64,000 bases of DNA from Vibrio sp. ED004 (GCF_023206395.1 NZ_CP066149.1:3658001-3722000), one strand, 5' to 3'. Positions 12,207 through 21,257 are shown, numbered from the stretch's first letter. Numbers and translations: made by a program. The notes: generated by a model from the sequence alone, not told the origin.

Positions 12207-12946
12207 TGGTGGAGCAACTCAGATTACACATATTGGTTATAGGTGGTAGCGGCGGCATCGGTTTTGCCGTGGTTAAGCACCTATTGTCTGAGCTGTCTCG
12301 CTTTGATTTTCTCGATGTGCATGTCGACGCCACTTATCACTCGCAACAACCTGAACTAGAAGATCACCGTCTACATTGGCACCAAGTCGATGCGACTAGC
12401 GAAGTCGATATAAAAGAGCTCAGCACTCAATTCGAAAGATTAGATTGGTTAATTAACTGCGTCGGTATGCTGCATACGCCAGACTTAGGGCCAGAAAAGA
12501 ATCTGTCGTCTATCGACCCAGAGTTCTTCTTGAAAAACATCTCCGTCAATACCCTACCTAGCTTGATATTGGCTAAGCACTTCACTCCAATCCTTAAAGC
12601 CAGCGACAATCCAAAATTTGCCGTGGTATCAGCTAAGGTAGGCAGCATTTCAGATAACAGATTAGGCGGTTGGTATAGCTATCGTTCATCCAAAGCCGCG
12701 CTTAACATGTTCATCAAAACTATGTCGATTGAATGGCTACGAACACTCAAAAAAGGCACGGTGTTAGCACTGCACCCTGGCACAACCGATACCGCTCTAT
12801 CTAAGCCTTTTCAAAATAATGTGCCTCAAGGAAAGCTGTTTGAATCGAGTTATGTCGCCCATCAATTGGTCGATATTATTCGCACTGCGACGCCTGAACA
12901 AACCGGACATTTTTACGCATACGATGGTGAACAACTGACTTGGTAA
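12206..12946 (+). CDS. Short-chain dehydrogenase/reductase (SDR)
   Basis: This 246-residue Rossmann-fold enzyme has the dinucleotide motif GGSGGIG near residue 13, the NCVG segment, and the catalytic YRSSKAALN (Tyr-x3-Lys). Its overall pattern resembles the C-factor/CsgA-like SDR group often found beside bacterial photolyase genes. The start codon shares one base with the stop of the photolyase gene, so it is translationally coupled to it. Substrate unknown; a role in chromophore chemistry is only suggested by context. Confidence 0.85.
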   Translation: MVEQLRLHILVIGGSGGIGFAVVKHLLSELSRFDFLDVHVDATYHSQQPELEDHRLHWHQVDATSEVDIKELSTQFERLDWLINCVGMLHTPDLGPEKNLSSIDPEFFLKNISVNTLPSLILAKHFTPILKASDNPKFAVVSAKVGSISDNRLGGWYSYRSSKAALNMFIKTMSIEWLRTLKKGTVLALHPGTTDTALSKPFQNNVPQGKLFESSYVAHQLVDIIRTATPEQTGHFYAYDGEQLTW

Positions 12947-12961
12947 GAACGAATAAAAGAA

Positions 12962-12991
12962 AACCCAACCGAGTGGATGCTCTGTTGGGTT
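12962..12991 (+). terminator. Hairpin terminator after the photolyase operon
   Basis: AACCCAAC pairs with GTTGGGTT across a 14-base loop, followed by a weak T-rich stretch. It ends the Cry-DASH/photolyase/SDR operon and lies between convergent genes. Confidence 0.6.
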
Positions 12992-13039
12992 ATTTGGTTT
13001 GAGGAAGTGCTGATTTAAAGCAGATAATAATTCAAAGGC

Positions 13040-13927
13040 TTAAGACTCAGCCCAATTAAACTTACTCTCGTCCACTCCGTCTTTCTCTTCCTTAGCACGT
13101 TCACGTCGGTGTTGCTCTTCAATTCTGGCCGCGTCTATCTCATGCATAATCGCATCGATGTCTGCCAAAGCATCACTTTCTGTAAACTCGCCAGTTAACT
13201 TGCTGTCTGGCTTAAGGTCGCCTTTTTCGTAGAGCGCCCACATTTCCTTGGCATACTCAGTTTTTGCTAATTCAGGTGCAAACTGTGCGTAATAATCACG
13301 AATGTTATTGATATCACGAGTCAGCATCCATTCAGCATTGTTATTCGCCGAAGCATCAACTGCTTGTGGTAGATCGATAATCACTGGACCGTATTCGTCA
13401 ACTAATACGTTGAATTCAGACAAGTCACCATGGATCAAACCGACACACAACATCTTAACCACGTAAGTCATCATCACTGCGTGGTGTTCAATAGCTTGCT
13501 CTGGAGACATCACCACATCATTTAGTCTTGGGGCAACGTAACCTTCGTCGTCCGTAACCAATTCCATCAGCAATACGCCGTCAAAGCAGCCATAAGGAAC
13601 AGGCACACGAACGCCCGCTTCGGCTAGCTTATATAGAGCATCCACTTCAGCGCTTTGCCACACCTTCTCTTGTTGCTCGCGACCAAAACCAGAGCCCTTT
13701 TCCATAGCTCGCGCTCGGCGGCTATTACGCACCTTTCGGCCTTCTCGGTATGCTATCGCTTTTTTAAAGCTACGCTGGCTAATTTCCTTATATACCTTGG
13801 CACAACGGATCGTATCGCCGCAGCGTACAATGTACACCGATGCTTCTTTGCCACTCATAAGTTGGCTTGTCACCTCGTCGACTAAACCATCGTCAACTAA
13901 AGGCTGTATTCTTTTAGGTATCTTCAT
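13040..13927 (-). CDS. RIO-type serine protein kinase
   Basis: This 295-residue atypical protein kinase has the RIO ATP-binding region (GKEASVYIVRC, then CAKVYK), the catalytic loop HGDLSEFNVLVD and the metal-binding VIIDLPQAVD. It is closest to RIO1-like bacterial kinases. Its substrate in bacteria is unknown. The ATG at 13927 follows AAAGG at good spacing and is chosen over the ATG at 13945. The C-terminal ~30 residues are highly charged. It is convergent with the photolyase operon. Confidence 0.88.
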   Translation of the reverse strand: MKIPKRIQPLVDDGLVDEVTSQLMSGKEASVYIVRCGDTIRCAKVYKEISQRSFKKAIAYREGRKVRNSRRARAMEKGSGFGREQQEKVWQSAEVDALYKLAEAGVRVPVPYGCFDGVLLMELVTDDEGYVAPRLNDVVMSPEQAIEHHAVMMTYVVKMLCVGLIHGDLSEFNVLVDEYGPVIIDLPQAVDASANNNAEWMLTRDINNIRDYYAQFAPELAKTEYAKEMWALYEKGDLKPDSKLTGEFTESDALADIDAIMHEIDAARIEEQHRRERAKEEKDGVDESKFNWAES

Positions 13928-14075
13928 GCCGCCTTTATACATCACTTATCTTACAGATAGAAATATAAACTTAAGAAATGAAGGGATAAGCGATTAAAGA
14001 CTTATTAAATGAATCAGAAACGAAAGGAGTTCTTCAATTTGGAGTTACGAAAGTAGGATTCTATGTGGAAGGATG

Positions 14076-14219
14076 TTATGAAGGCTTAGATTTATGACGA
14101 CGGCAACGTTCAGAGCAATAGATAACTTCATCCCAGCAACGCTGCCACTTTTTACGCCACGAGAAAGATTTGTTGCAAACAGGACATGTCTTCGTTGGGA
14201 GATGTGGTTTCTTGTGCAT
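14076..14219 (-). CDS. DUF2256 small zinc-finger-like protein
   Basis: This 47-residue basic protein begins [19 protein letters not shown] and continues [10 protein letters not shown] and [10 protein letters not shown], giving CxxC and CxxxC pairs that suggest metal binding. This is the pattern of the DUF2256 family, which is commonly encoded beside Cry-DASH genes, in line with the cluster 2 kb away. An AAGGAG ribosome-binding site precedes the ATG. It is distinct from an overlapping longer frame on the same strand that has no such features. Function unknown. Confidence 0.85.
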   Translation of the reverse strand: MHKKPHLPTKTCPVCNKSFSWRKKWQRCWDEVIYCSERCRRHKSKPS

Positions 14220-14350
14220 GCGCGGCTCCTTCTGTGTAGCGCTCTCATTCAACATGCTAAACAGCGAGATTCCCTATTACGCTCGTCCCTCGCTTTAGGG
14301 AATGACGAAAGTAATAACAACAAACATAGATTCTCTACTACACTCAATGG

Positions 14351-14362
14351 TATGGACTCCCC
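14351..14362. repeat. Left subterminal inverted repeat of the IS
   Basis: TATGGACTCCCC is the exact reverse complement of the sequence at 15687-15698. Confidence 0.85.
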
Positions 14363-14421
14363 ACCTTAACTGACAGTGTCAGCTAAAGTTACAGGTGCGA
14401 ACCAAAACAGGAGCCCATACT

Positions 14422-15447
14422 ATGAATAAATTTAACACAATCTCGATTGATTTAGCCAAATCCGTCTTTCAAGTCGCGGTATTTAACCGCCATGGAAAGC
14501 GTAAGTTGAACCAAGCTATGTCTAAAAAGAAAATGCTAACGGTCATCAGCCAACACCCTGGCGCGACCATTTGCATAGAGGCCTGTGCGGCATCTCATTA
14601 TTGGGGACGAACGTTTCAAAGCCGTGGTCATACCGTCAAAATGATACCTCCCCAAAAAGTGAAGCCATATCGCTGTGGTAATAAGAACGATGCTAATGAT
14701 GCTATCGCGATTTACGAAGCTTCCTTACGCTCCGATATTCATGCGGTACCAGTAAAAACACCTGAGCAGCAAGATATCGCTATGCTGCTGAGTTTAAGAC
14801 AAAGCTATATAAAACAACGCACAGCAGTAAGTCTACGGATCCGTGGCTATGCAGCGGAATGTGGAATTACCTTCCCACAAGGAGCCAATAAACTGCGAGA
14901 ACTGCTCCCTCTCGTTATCGAAGATGCAGAGAATGAATTAACACTGACAACTCGATTCGTTCTCCGAGAATTACATGCTCAGCTACTAAGTCTTGATGAG
15001 CCTATCGAGAGAGTTGAATCGCAACTTATAGACTTTGCAAAGCAAATACCCGCTTGCCAGTTATTAATCACTTTACGAGGTGTACGTTGGGTGATTGCAA
15101 GTGCCATTTTTTCCCGCCTAGGTGACGCTTCGGCCTATAGAAATGGGCGAGGGGCTAGTGCGAGCTTAGGTTTAGTTCCGGCTCATACTGGCAGTGGTGG
15201 TAAGAACAAAAACCACGGAATAAGTAAATCAGGTGATAAAACCTTACGCTCTCTTGTCGTTCATGGAGCAAGAGCAGTGGTAGCGAATATCCGAGATAAA
15301 GAAGATCGCTTAAGTTGCTGGATACGAAACTTGTTAGAAAGAAAGTCGTTTAACCAAGTAGTTGTCGCCCTTGCTAACAAAACGATCAGAATGGCTTGTG
15401 CCATGCTGAAGAGCAATCGATCTTATAATGAAACGTTACTCGCTTAA
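14422..15447 (+). CDS. IS110-family transposase (DEDD recombinase)
   Basis: This 341-residue transposase has an N-terminal RuvC-like DEDD domain: ISIDLAKSVFQV supplies the first Asp, TICIEACAASH the Glu, and NKNDANDA the paired Asp residues. The C-terminal transposase-20 domain contains LGLVPAHTGSGGK and ISKSGDKTLR, the latter holding the candidate catalytic serine. The ATG at 14422 has an AGGAG site nine bases upstream; an upstream GTG at 14395 is not preferred. The frame is intact, so the element may be active. IS110 enzymes use an element-encoded bridge RNA to choose the target. Confidence 0.93.
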   Translation: MNKFNTISIDLAKSVFQVAVFNRHGKRKLNQAMSKKKMLTVISQHPGATICIEACAASHYWGRTFQSRGHTVKMIPPQKVKPYRCGNKNDANDAIAIYEASLRSDIHAVPVKTPEQQDIAMLLSLRQSYIKQRTAVSLRIRGYAAECGITFPQGANKLRELLPLVIEDAENELTLTTRFVLRELHAQLLSLDEPIERVESQLIDFAKQIPACQLLITLRGVRWVIASAIFSRLGDASAYRNGRGASASLGLVPAHTGSGGKNKNHGISKSGDKTLRSLVVHGARAVVANIRDKEDRLSCWIRNLLERKSFNQVVVALANKTIRMACAMLKSNRSYNETLLA

Positions 15448-15686
15448 CAATTGATTTTATAAGGTTAAGGGAGACATCAATCCCCCCATGTAAGCAAGTA
15501 AATTATGGTAAAGAGTGAGCATAGCAAGCAAGAGAAACTCTGAGAGGGACGAAGGTGATAATACACCACACGCTCGATAAGAACTTTTGCTGAGTGGATT
15601 AAGCCATAGAGGTTCGGGGTAGCTCCCCATAAAGAAACCGAATATACGTGCACTTGCGTACCTTTACTCGTTTCCTTGCAATACTA
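15448..15686 (+). ncRNA. Candidate bridge RNA of the IS110 element
   Basis: In the IS1111 subgroup the bridge RNA is encoded in the long 3' noncoding end, and this element has one. Inside it, GAGGGACGA (15544-15552) and ACGCTCG (15570-15576) flank a small hairpin, GGTG (15554-15557) with CACC (15564-15567). On the minus strand of the repeat the loop reads GAGGGACGAGCGT: the first guide equals its left half and the second is complementary to its right half, with CGA shared. An outer AGCAA/TTGCT pairing (about 15522 and 15586) is possible. A second hairpin, GGGG-TAGC-TCCCC, could belong to the donor loop. Exact ends are unknown. Confidence 0.6.
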
Positions 15687-15698
15687 GGGGAGTCCATA
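15687..15698. repeat. Right subterminal inverted repeat of the IS
   Basis: GGGGAGTCCATA is the exact reverse complement of the left copy at 14351-14362. Confidence 0.85.
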
Positions 15699-15985
15699 TA
15701 CGTTCCTCACTTTGGGGAATGACTGAAGTAACACGAACAAACCTAGATTCCTATTACGCTCGTTCCTCGCTTTAGGGAATGACGGAAGTAACACGAACAA
15801 ACCTAGATTCTCTATTACGTGTGTTCCTCACTTTGGGGAATAACGAAAGTAATACGAACAAAGCTCGATTCCCTATTACGCTCGTTCCTCACTTTAGGGA
15901 ATAGCGGAGGTAATACCAACAAACCTAGATTTCCTATTACGCTCGTTCCTCACTTTATGGAATAACGACAGAGTGATTGATGACA

Positions 15986-16034
15986 ATTCCCGACTCCGTC
16001 ATCCTCGAGAAGGAGGAACGACTGAGTCGGGGAT
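15986..16034. repeat. Second type of REP-like palindrome
   Basis: ATTCCCGACTC (15986-15996) and GAGTCGGGGAT (16024-16034) form the base of a long imperfect hairpin that continues inward with TCCTC/GAGGA pairing. It differs in sequence from the 61-bp units beside it but has the same ATTCCC...GGGAT frame. I recall similar elements being dispersed in marine Vibrio genomes. Confidence 0.7.
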
Positions 16035-16110
16035 CTGCTTTTACCACAACTGAATCCATTTCGGTTCAACTGGCTATGCTTCCAATATCAAGCACCAGTC
16101 ACATGGAAAT

Positions 16111-19100
16111 CTACGCGACAACTTTGTACTGCTTCTCCATCTCACTGACACCAAGGCCAGAGTGCTTTGTCACTTTCAATTGAACTGGCACTCGCTCTTT
16201 GAGTGCCTCAACGTGGCTGATCACGCCAATCATCTTGCCTGACGCATTCAGGTTATCGAGCGCATTCAGTGCGATGTCTAATGTGTCGCTATCAAGCGTA
16301 CCAAACCCTTCATCCAAGAACAGAGAATCAATACTGGTTTTGTAACTCACAAGATCAGAAAGTGCTAATGCCAACGCCAAACTCACCAAGAAGCTTTCGC
16401 CGCCTGACAGAGTTTTGGTATCTCGCATCACATCGCCCTGCCACGTATCCAATACCTGCAGCTCTAAGCCATCGTCGGCTTTACGTTTTAACTCATAACG
16501 ACCGTGCAAACGCTGAAGTTGCTTGTTCGCCAAATAGACCAAGTTTTCCAGAGTCAGCCCCTGTGCAAACTTACGGAACTTGTCACCATTCTTAGAACCA
16601 ATTAACGAATTCAGACGAGAGATATCATCAAATTCGACTTGCTGATCAGAAATCTGTTTGAACAAGTCTTGCTGGTTACTGCGATTCTGACGATCCGTTT
16701 CAAGGTTGGCAGAAATCGCACCGATCTTCGTCGCATGACTTTGTTGCGCGTTTTGGCATTCCGTCGTTGCTTCTTCTACTTGCTGTTGATCTTGCTCTTG
16801 CCATGTTTGCGCATTGTCGTGGTTTTGTAGCTCCACTTGGGCTGCTTTAGCGGTGTTTAACCTTGCTTGCGCACTAACAATTGCCTCGTCTAACGACTTC
16901 TTAAGGTTTTGCAGTTGGGTACGAACTTCTTCGTCTAACAATGCGGCTTCAAAATCAACTTCAGCTTCGAATGGGCTCGCTTGTAAAGCTTCGACCCAAG
17001 CAGTCGTTGCTTGCGTGTGGCTTGATTGCTTACTCACCAATTCATCAGAGAAACCAGTATGTTTCGTTTGCTCGGTTCGATGTTCCAGTTCACAGCGGTT
17101 AACAACCACCTGAGCAGCATCAAATGCAGTGACCGCATCCGCCACTTTCTGCTTCATCGCATTGCTGGCAGTTTGAATGTCTTTCTCACCAAACAATTGC
17201 ACCCTTTCCGAGCCGATGCGAGCCAATTCCGCCGCTAACGATCCGCTCTCTTTATTTAACGTATCGAGCTCTTTCTGCACACTGCTTAGCTTGTCATCCA
17301 ACGTTTTTTGCTCTGCACATTGAGTAATCAGTTGCTTCTCTAGTTCGGCGTGTTGTTGTTTTGTTTGCATCCATGTGTTTGATGCTTGGAGCTTTTCAGC
17401 GAACCAAGCGTCAATGTGTTCAAGTTCAGGCGCTTCGATAGAGGTTTCAAAAATACTCTCTTTTAGCGAGCTCCATTGTTGATCTTTCTGTTGAGCCGTG
17501 TGGTTTATCTGTTCGTTTACACTTTGGTTTTGCTTGTTGAGATCCTCTAAGCGTTGCTCGGCCAGTTCTAGGTTTGCTTGCGCTTTGTCTGCCGTCATTC
17601 TCGCCGATAAACGCTGTTTCTCAGCTTCAGAAAACAAAGTTTTAGCATCGACGAGTGCTTTCAACTGGAGCAAGGTTTGATTGAGTTGAAGCTCACATTG
17701 CTCTGCAAACGTCATCACTGCAGCTTCGTTACCTAAATCGTTAACCGTTAACAATGCCAACTCTGGAGCTGTGTTAGGGAAATCAGACAAACTCTGTTGA
17801 AGCTTGCCAATTATGCCTTGCCAGTTCAATTGAGCTTGTTGAATGTCCGCTTGAGCGCGCTGAATATCATCGTTGAGCGCAGTAATCATAGGAGCAAGAG
17901 AATCTAGCTTTTGGCGATGCTCTTGACCGTCTTTCTTGATAATTGCTAACTCATGCTTTTCACGCTCTTGTTGGGCAACCAAGTTTGCAATGTCTTGCGA
18001 TTGTTCTATCGAATGATCTGTTGAGCCACACAATGGGCATTCAGATCCAGATTCTAAAGCTGCTCGGTATTTTGCCAGTTCCCCTTCTTGCGCGATCAAC
18101 AAGGTTAAGCGTTCAAGCGATGTCTCTTTCTCTTTGTATCGCTCGACTAGCACTTCGCGTTCTTTCGAAAGCTTATCAGCTTGCTGAGTATTAATTTGAT
18201 GCGCTTGAGTTTTAGCCCCAAGCTGTTGCTGAGCGTTTAAAAAACTACGATTAATGTCCAGTAACGAGTGCGTGTTGCGATTCCAAAACTCCAACAACTC
18301 TTTTTGAGTATGTAACACTTGTTCACTGGTATTGCCTTGCAAGTCTTCCCATTGCTGCTTGGTATTGTTTTCTGTCACAACCAATTCAGCTAAGGTTTGA
18401 TCTTGTGTTGCTTTGGCTTGTTGCGCACTTTTTATAACCGCTTGCTGAGTATCAAGAGCCGATAAAGCTTGCTTAGCCGAGTTCAACTGTTCTGAATGCT
18501 GACGCTCTAAAGCGCGAACTTGCTCTACCTTGGCTTGCCACTGGCCTAGGTATTTTTCTAACTGTTGGTCGGCTTGGTGGGCTGTTAAGTAATCAGAGCT
18601 GAGCTTTTCTTGCTGTTTCAACTCATCGATCTGCTTCGTTAATACAAGCTGATGATTGCGCTGCTGCGAGTGTTGTTCATTGAGTACATTCGCTGAATTA
18701 ACTGCAGCAGATTGCTTGTCTTTAAGCACTGCAATTTGGTTATCTAGCGGACGAACCTGCTCAATGATCTTCTCTTGATCTTGTTGTTCAGTTTTTATCT
18801 TCTGAACAGCGTCGCTGCTTTGCGTCAGCTTAGCTTGTGCGTCTTGTTTCTCCGCGTCACGAACTGCCAGTAATTTAGTGCTGTTATTTAGGTTAGCTTG
18901 AGTGGTACTTACCTCTTGCTCGCAACGCTTTAAATCTTTATGCAGCGGGCGCAGTTTTTCAGCTGGTTCGCTATTTGCCAAGCGTGCCAACGATGCTTGG
19001 TTATGTTGCAATTCATCCTGCGCAGTTTTTAAGTCGTGCTCGCTCGTCGCAATAGTGTGTTGCGCTTTGGTCACGTCTTTCCACCAACTCAGGTGGGCTT

Positions 19101-19827
19101 GCCACTCCTTGAGTTGCTCGGCGAAACGCTTTTGTTCGGCTTCAAGGGTTTCTCGTTCCGTTGTAAGCTCTTGGATTTGCTCTTCAGACAATAAGCTCAC
19201 ACCCTCGGCTTTCGCTTTCAGGTGATTCAGTGCTTCTTCACTCGATTTAAAGTGATCGTAAATACGCTCTGAAATCAGGCTATAAACTTCGGTACCCGTT
19301 AGCTCTTCTAACAGCTCGGCACGATCATTTGCATTGGCATTGAGGAATGCAGCAAATTCGCCTTGAGACAACATGATCGATTTAGTAAAGCGTGAAAAGT
19401 CCAAACCCGTTACCTGCTCAACCAGCTTGGTCTTCTTGGTTAACATGGTTTCTAAGACTTTATCGGTGTCGGCATCCGCAAATTCACAAGTCGGTGTTTG
19501 CAATGCACCATCGTGTTTACCTCGGGCACGTTTTTGATGGAAGTTAGAACGGTAGGTTTTACCTTGAACTTCGAATTCAAGTTCAGCAAAACATTCGCCA
19601 GTACCGCGCGTCATCAGTTCGTTATTCCCTTTCGCAATACTCTTCAAACGCGGCGTTCGGTGGAATAACGCTAAACAGATCGCGTCAAGAATGGTGGTTT
19701 TGCCCGCCCCGGTTGGACCTGTAATGGCAAACAGACCATTTTCTGCAAACGGTGATTGGGTAAAGTCGAGCTTCCAACGACCTTTCAAAGAGTTAAGGTT
19801 TTCAAATTCTAGGCTTAAAATCTTCAT
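16111..19827 (-). CDS. sbcC: Exonuclease subunit SbcC
   Basis: This 1238-residue SMC-like ATPase is the large subunit of the SbcCD nuclease, which cleaves hairpins and processes palindromes and double-strand breaks. The N-terminal ATPase half has GPTGAGKTTILDAI. Long glutamine-rich coiled coils flank a zinc hook, CPLCG (Cys597 and Cys600). The C-terminal half has LSGGESFLVSLALALALSDL (signature) and SLFLDEGFGTLD (Walker B). It starts 5 bases after sbcD ends, in one operon. Its neighbourhood with palindromic repeat arrays is notable but not evidently functional. Confidence 0.95.
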   Translation of the reverse strand: MKILSLEFENLNSLKGRWKLDFTQSPFAENGLFAITGPTGAGKTTILDAICLALFHRTPRLKSIAKGNNELMTRGTGECFAELEFEVQGKTYRSNFHQKRARGKHDGALQTPTCEFADADTDKVLETMLTKKTKLVEQVTGLDFSRFTKSIMLSQGEFAAFLNANANDRAELLEELTGTEVYSLISERIYDHFKSSEEALNHLKAKAEGVSLLSEEQIQELTTERETLEAEQKRFAEQLKEWQAHLSWWKDVTKAQHTIATSEHDLKTAQDELQHNQASLARLANSEPAEKLRPLHKDLKRCEQEVSTTQANLNNSTKLLAVRDAEKQDAQAKLTQSSDAVQKIKTEQQDQEKIIEQVRPLDNQIAVLKDKQSAAVNSANVLNEQHSQQRNHQLVLTKQIDELKQQEKLSSDYLTAHQADQQLEKYLGQWQAKVEQVRALERQHSEQLNSAKQALSALDTQQAVIKSAQQAKATQDQTLAELVVTENNTKQQWEDLQGNTSEQVLHTQKELLEFWNRNTHSLLDINRSFLNAQQQLGAKTQAHQINTQQADKLSKEREVLVERYKEKETSLERLTLLIAQEGELAKYRAALESGSECPLCGSTDHSIEQSQDIANLVAQQEREKHELAIIKKDGQEHRQKLDSLAPMITALNDDIQRAQADIQQAQLNWQGIIGKLQQSLSDFPNTAPELALLTVNDLGNEAAVMTFAEQCELQLNQTLLQLKALVDAKTLFSEAEKQRLSARMTADKAQANLELAEQRLEDLNKQNQSVNEQINHTAQQKDQQWSSLKESIFETSIEAPELEHIDAWFAEKLQASNTWMQTKQQHAELEKQLITQCAEQKTLDDKLSSVQKELDTLNKESGSLAAELARIGSERVQLFGEKDIQTASNAMKQKVADAVTAFDAAQVVVNRCELEHRTEQTKHTGFSDELVSKQSSHTQATTAWVEALQASPFEAEVDFEAALLDEEVRTQLQNLKKSLDEAIVSAQARLNTAKAAQVELQNHDNAQTWQEQDQQQVEEATTECQNAQQSHATKIGAISANLETDRQNRSNQQDLFKQISDQQVEFDDISRLNSLIGSKNGDKFRKFAQGLTLENLVYLANKQLQRLHGRYELKRKADDGLELQVLDTWQGDVMRDTKTLSGGESFLVSLALALALSDLVSYKTSIDSLFLDEGFGTLDSDTLDIALNALDNLNASGKMIGVISHVEALKERVPVQLKVTKHSGLGVSEMEKQYKVVA

Positions 19828-19832
19828 ACTCG

Positions 19833-21086
19833 TTACTCTTCTACTTTGTTTGGTGCTTGAGCGCTTTCAGACACTTCAACCATGACTTGCTTAAACTTCA
19901 CAGTCATTCGCTCTAAGCGCGCTTTTTCAGAGTCCGTTTCAAACTCTTCTAAGGCAATACGCTTAGTAAACACATCCATAGGGCTCAGCTCAGACAGCGT
20001 TTCTGCGGACTCTTGCTCTAAAGCTTGATTTCGACGTTCTCTCGCTCTGCGAAGTTGCAACACTTCTACGTTCAAACCTTCAGTCAAGGCACGCATGCGT
20101 TCTTGGAGATCTGAAAGGTAATCTTGCGCTTGAACTTCAATCGACAACCAAACACTCAGTTCCCCATCTGAGCCAATGTATTGGTTCAGTTGAGATTCAA
20201 TTTCACTCAAGTCGCCTTTGATCTCAGCAAGCGGTTGGAATGTCGGGACAGCCAGTTGAGAAATGGTGCGCTCGCCTTCTACAAATTCGACCACACAGAC
20301 CTGTTTCTGAGACTTAAGCTCATCAAAGCTGAGTGGAATTGGAGAGCCGGAATAACGAATGTATTCACGCTTCGCCACGACTTGTGGGCGGTGAATATGA
20401 CCAAGTGCAATGTAATCAGCATCAGGGAAACCATCAGCAGCAAAACCATCGAGGTTACCAACATAAATATCCCGCACGGAATTTGACTGTTGAACCCCCA
20501 TTGCGGTTAGGTGACCGGTCGCGATGATTGGCATGTTTTCGCTGTTTTCAAACGTCGCACGCTTTGCGACAGCCGCATCGTAAACACTTTGATAATGCTG
20601 CTTAATGGCATCACCCAACTGTTTTTGGCGCTCAACACCAGACACACCAGCTTGACTGGTCAACACATCGCGAGGACGAATAAATGGAATGGCACACACC
20701 AAGGCTTCTACATCACCCGTTTTACCTTTGAGCTCGACAACCTGTGTCGCATGATCTTCGTTGGTATTTGGGATGACATCAGCACCCATGTACTTCAGTA
20801 ATTGCTGTGTCTCTTTCAACACAGACACCGAGTCATGGTTTCCACCTAATAGCACCAATTGGCAGCCAATCTTATTCGAGTCGACAACAAACTTGTTATA
20901 CATCTCACGCGCATAACTTGGCGGCGTACTGGTATCGAAAATATCGCCAGCAACAATAATCGCGTCGATGTTGTGCTCAGTAACTTGCTCAAGTAACCAT
21001 TGTAAAAACCGCTCGTGTTCATTCTTACGGCTTTTATTGTAGAAGTTTTGGCCAAGGTGCCAATCGGACGTGTGAAGAATCTTCAT
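19833..21086 (-). CDS. sbcD: Exonuclease subunit SbcD
   Basis: This 417-residue Mre11-type metallophosphoesterase carries the phosphoesterase motifs in order: HTSDWHLGQ (residues ~4-12), AGDIFD, LGGNHDS, ATGHL and LGHIHRPQ. It is the nuclease subunit of SbcCD and needs Mn(2+) in characterised members. The C-terminal ~90 residues are helical and charged, as expected for the SbcC-binding region. It is the first gene of the sbcDC operon. Confidence 0.95.
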   Translation of the reverse strand: MKILHTSDWHLGQNFYNKSRKNEHERFLQWLLEQVTEHNIDAIIVAGDIFDTSTPPSYAREMYNKFVVDSNKIGCQLVLLGGNHDSVSVLKETQQLLKYMGADVIPNTNEDHATQVVELKGKTGDVEALVCAIPFIRPRDVLTSQAGVSGVERQKQLGDAIKQHYQSVYDAAVAKRATFENSENMPIIATGHLTAMGVQQSNSVRDIYVGNLDGFAADGFPDADYIALGHIHRPQVVAKREYIRYSGSPIPLSFDELKSQKQVCVVEFVEGERTISQLAVPTFQPLAEIKGDLSEIESQLNQYIGSDGELSVWLSIEVQAQDYLSDLQERMRALTEGLNVEVLQLRRARERRNQALEQESAETLSELSPMDVFTKRIALEEFETDSEKARLERMTVKFKQVMVEVSESAQAPNKVEE

Positions 21087-21230
21087 TGCTGCTCACTGGA
21101 AGTCGGTAATACTCATAATCTACCAAAATAGTTCAGATATTTCCCTTTTATAAGCTTGTGAAAACCAACTAATTTCAGGCTTTATAGGCTCTGTGTTCAA
21201 CACTTCATTGAACGTTGTTTGTTATATAAA

Positions 21231-21257
21231 AAAACCGCTCAAAGTTAGAGCGGTTTT
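21231..21257 (-). terminator. Terminator after the VOC gene
   Basis: AAAACCGCTC pairs with GAGCGGTTTT over a 7-base loop. Read on the minus strand, it follows the VOC-family gene and ends in a T-run. Confidence 0.8.

Larger units (their letters stand above)
14346..15700 (+). mobile_element. IS110-family insertion sequence, IS1111-type
   Basis: The element is about 1.35 kb, with one transposase gene, a short 5' flank and a ~240-base 3' noncoding region. The boundaries were inferred by comparing the flanks with the repeat array: the left flank ends in the repeat sequence CTC (14343-14345) and the right resumes with GTTCCTCAC or CGTTCCTCAC. Twelve-base perfect subterminal inverted repeats lie near both ends. 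Subterminal repeats and insertion without target duplication fit the IS1111 subgroup. Exact ends are uncertain by a few bases. Confidence 0.8.
14268..15968. repeat. Tandem array of 61-bp palindromic repeats, split by an IS
   Basis: Six units start at 14268, 14329 (split by the IS and resumed near 15701), 15746, 15806, 15867 and 15928, with a period of 60-61 bases. Each unit has a hairpin of the form ATTCCCTA - about 20 bases - TAGGGAAT, followed by a linker like GACGAAAGTAACACGAACAAA (shown in part in places). Stem changes vary between units (TAGGG to TGGGG, TATGG). It resembles REP-like palindromes of Vibrio rather than a CRISPR array, because there are no unique spacers. Confidence 0.85.

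Noticed and set aside
14045..14248. 67-codon frame on the minus strand
   Set aside because: It overlaps the DUF2256 frame, which has the family cysteine pattern and a proper AAGGAG site; the longer frame has neither.
14268..15968. CRISPR array
   Set aside because: The 61-bp units follow directly on each other and the linkers are themselves repeated; there are no unique spacers and no cas genes.
15977..16183. 68-codon plus-strand frame
   Set aside because: It translates the REP palindrome and runs into the sbcC gene on the other strand; no family resemblance.
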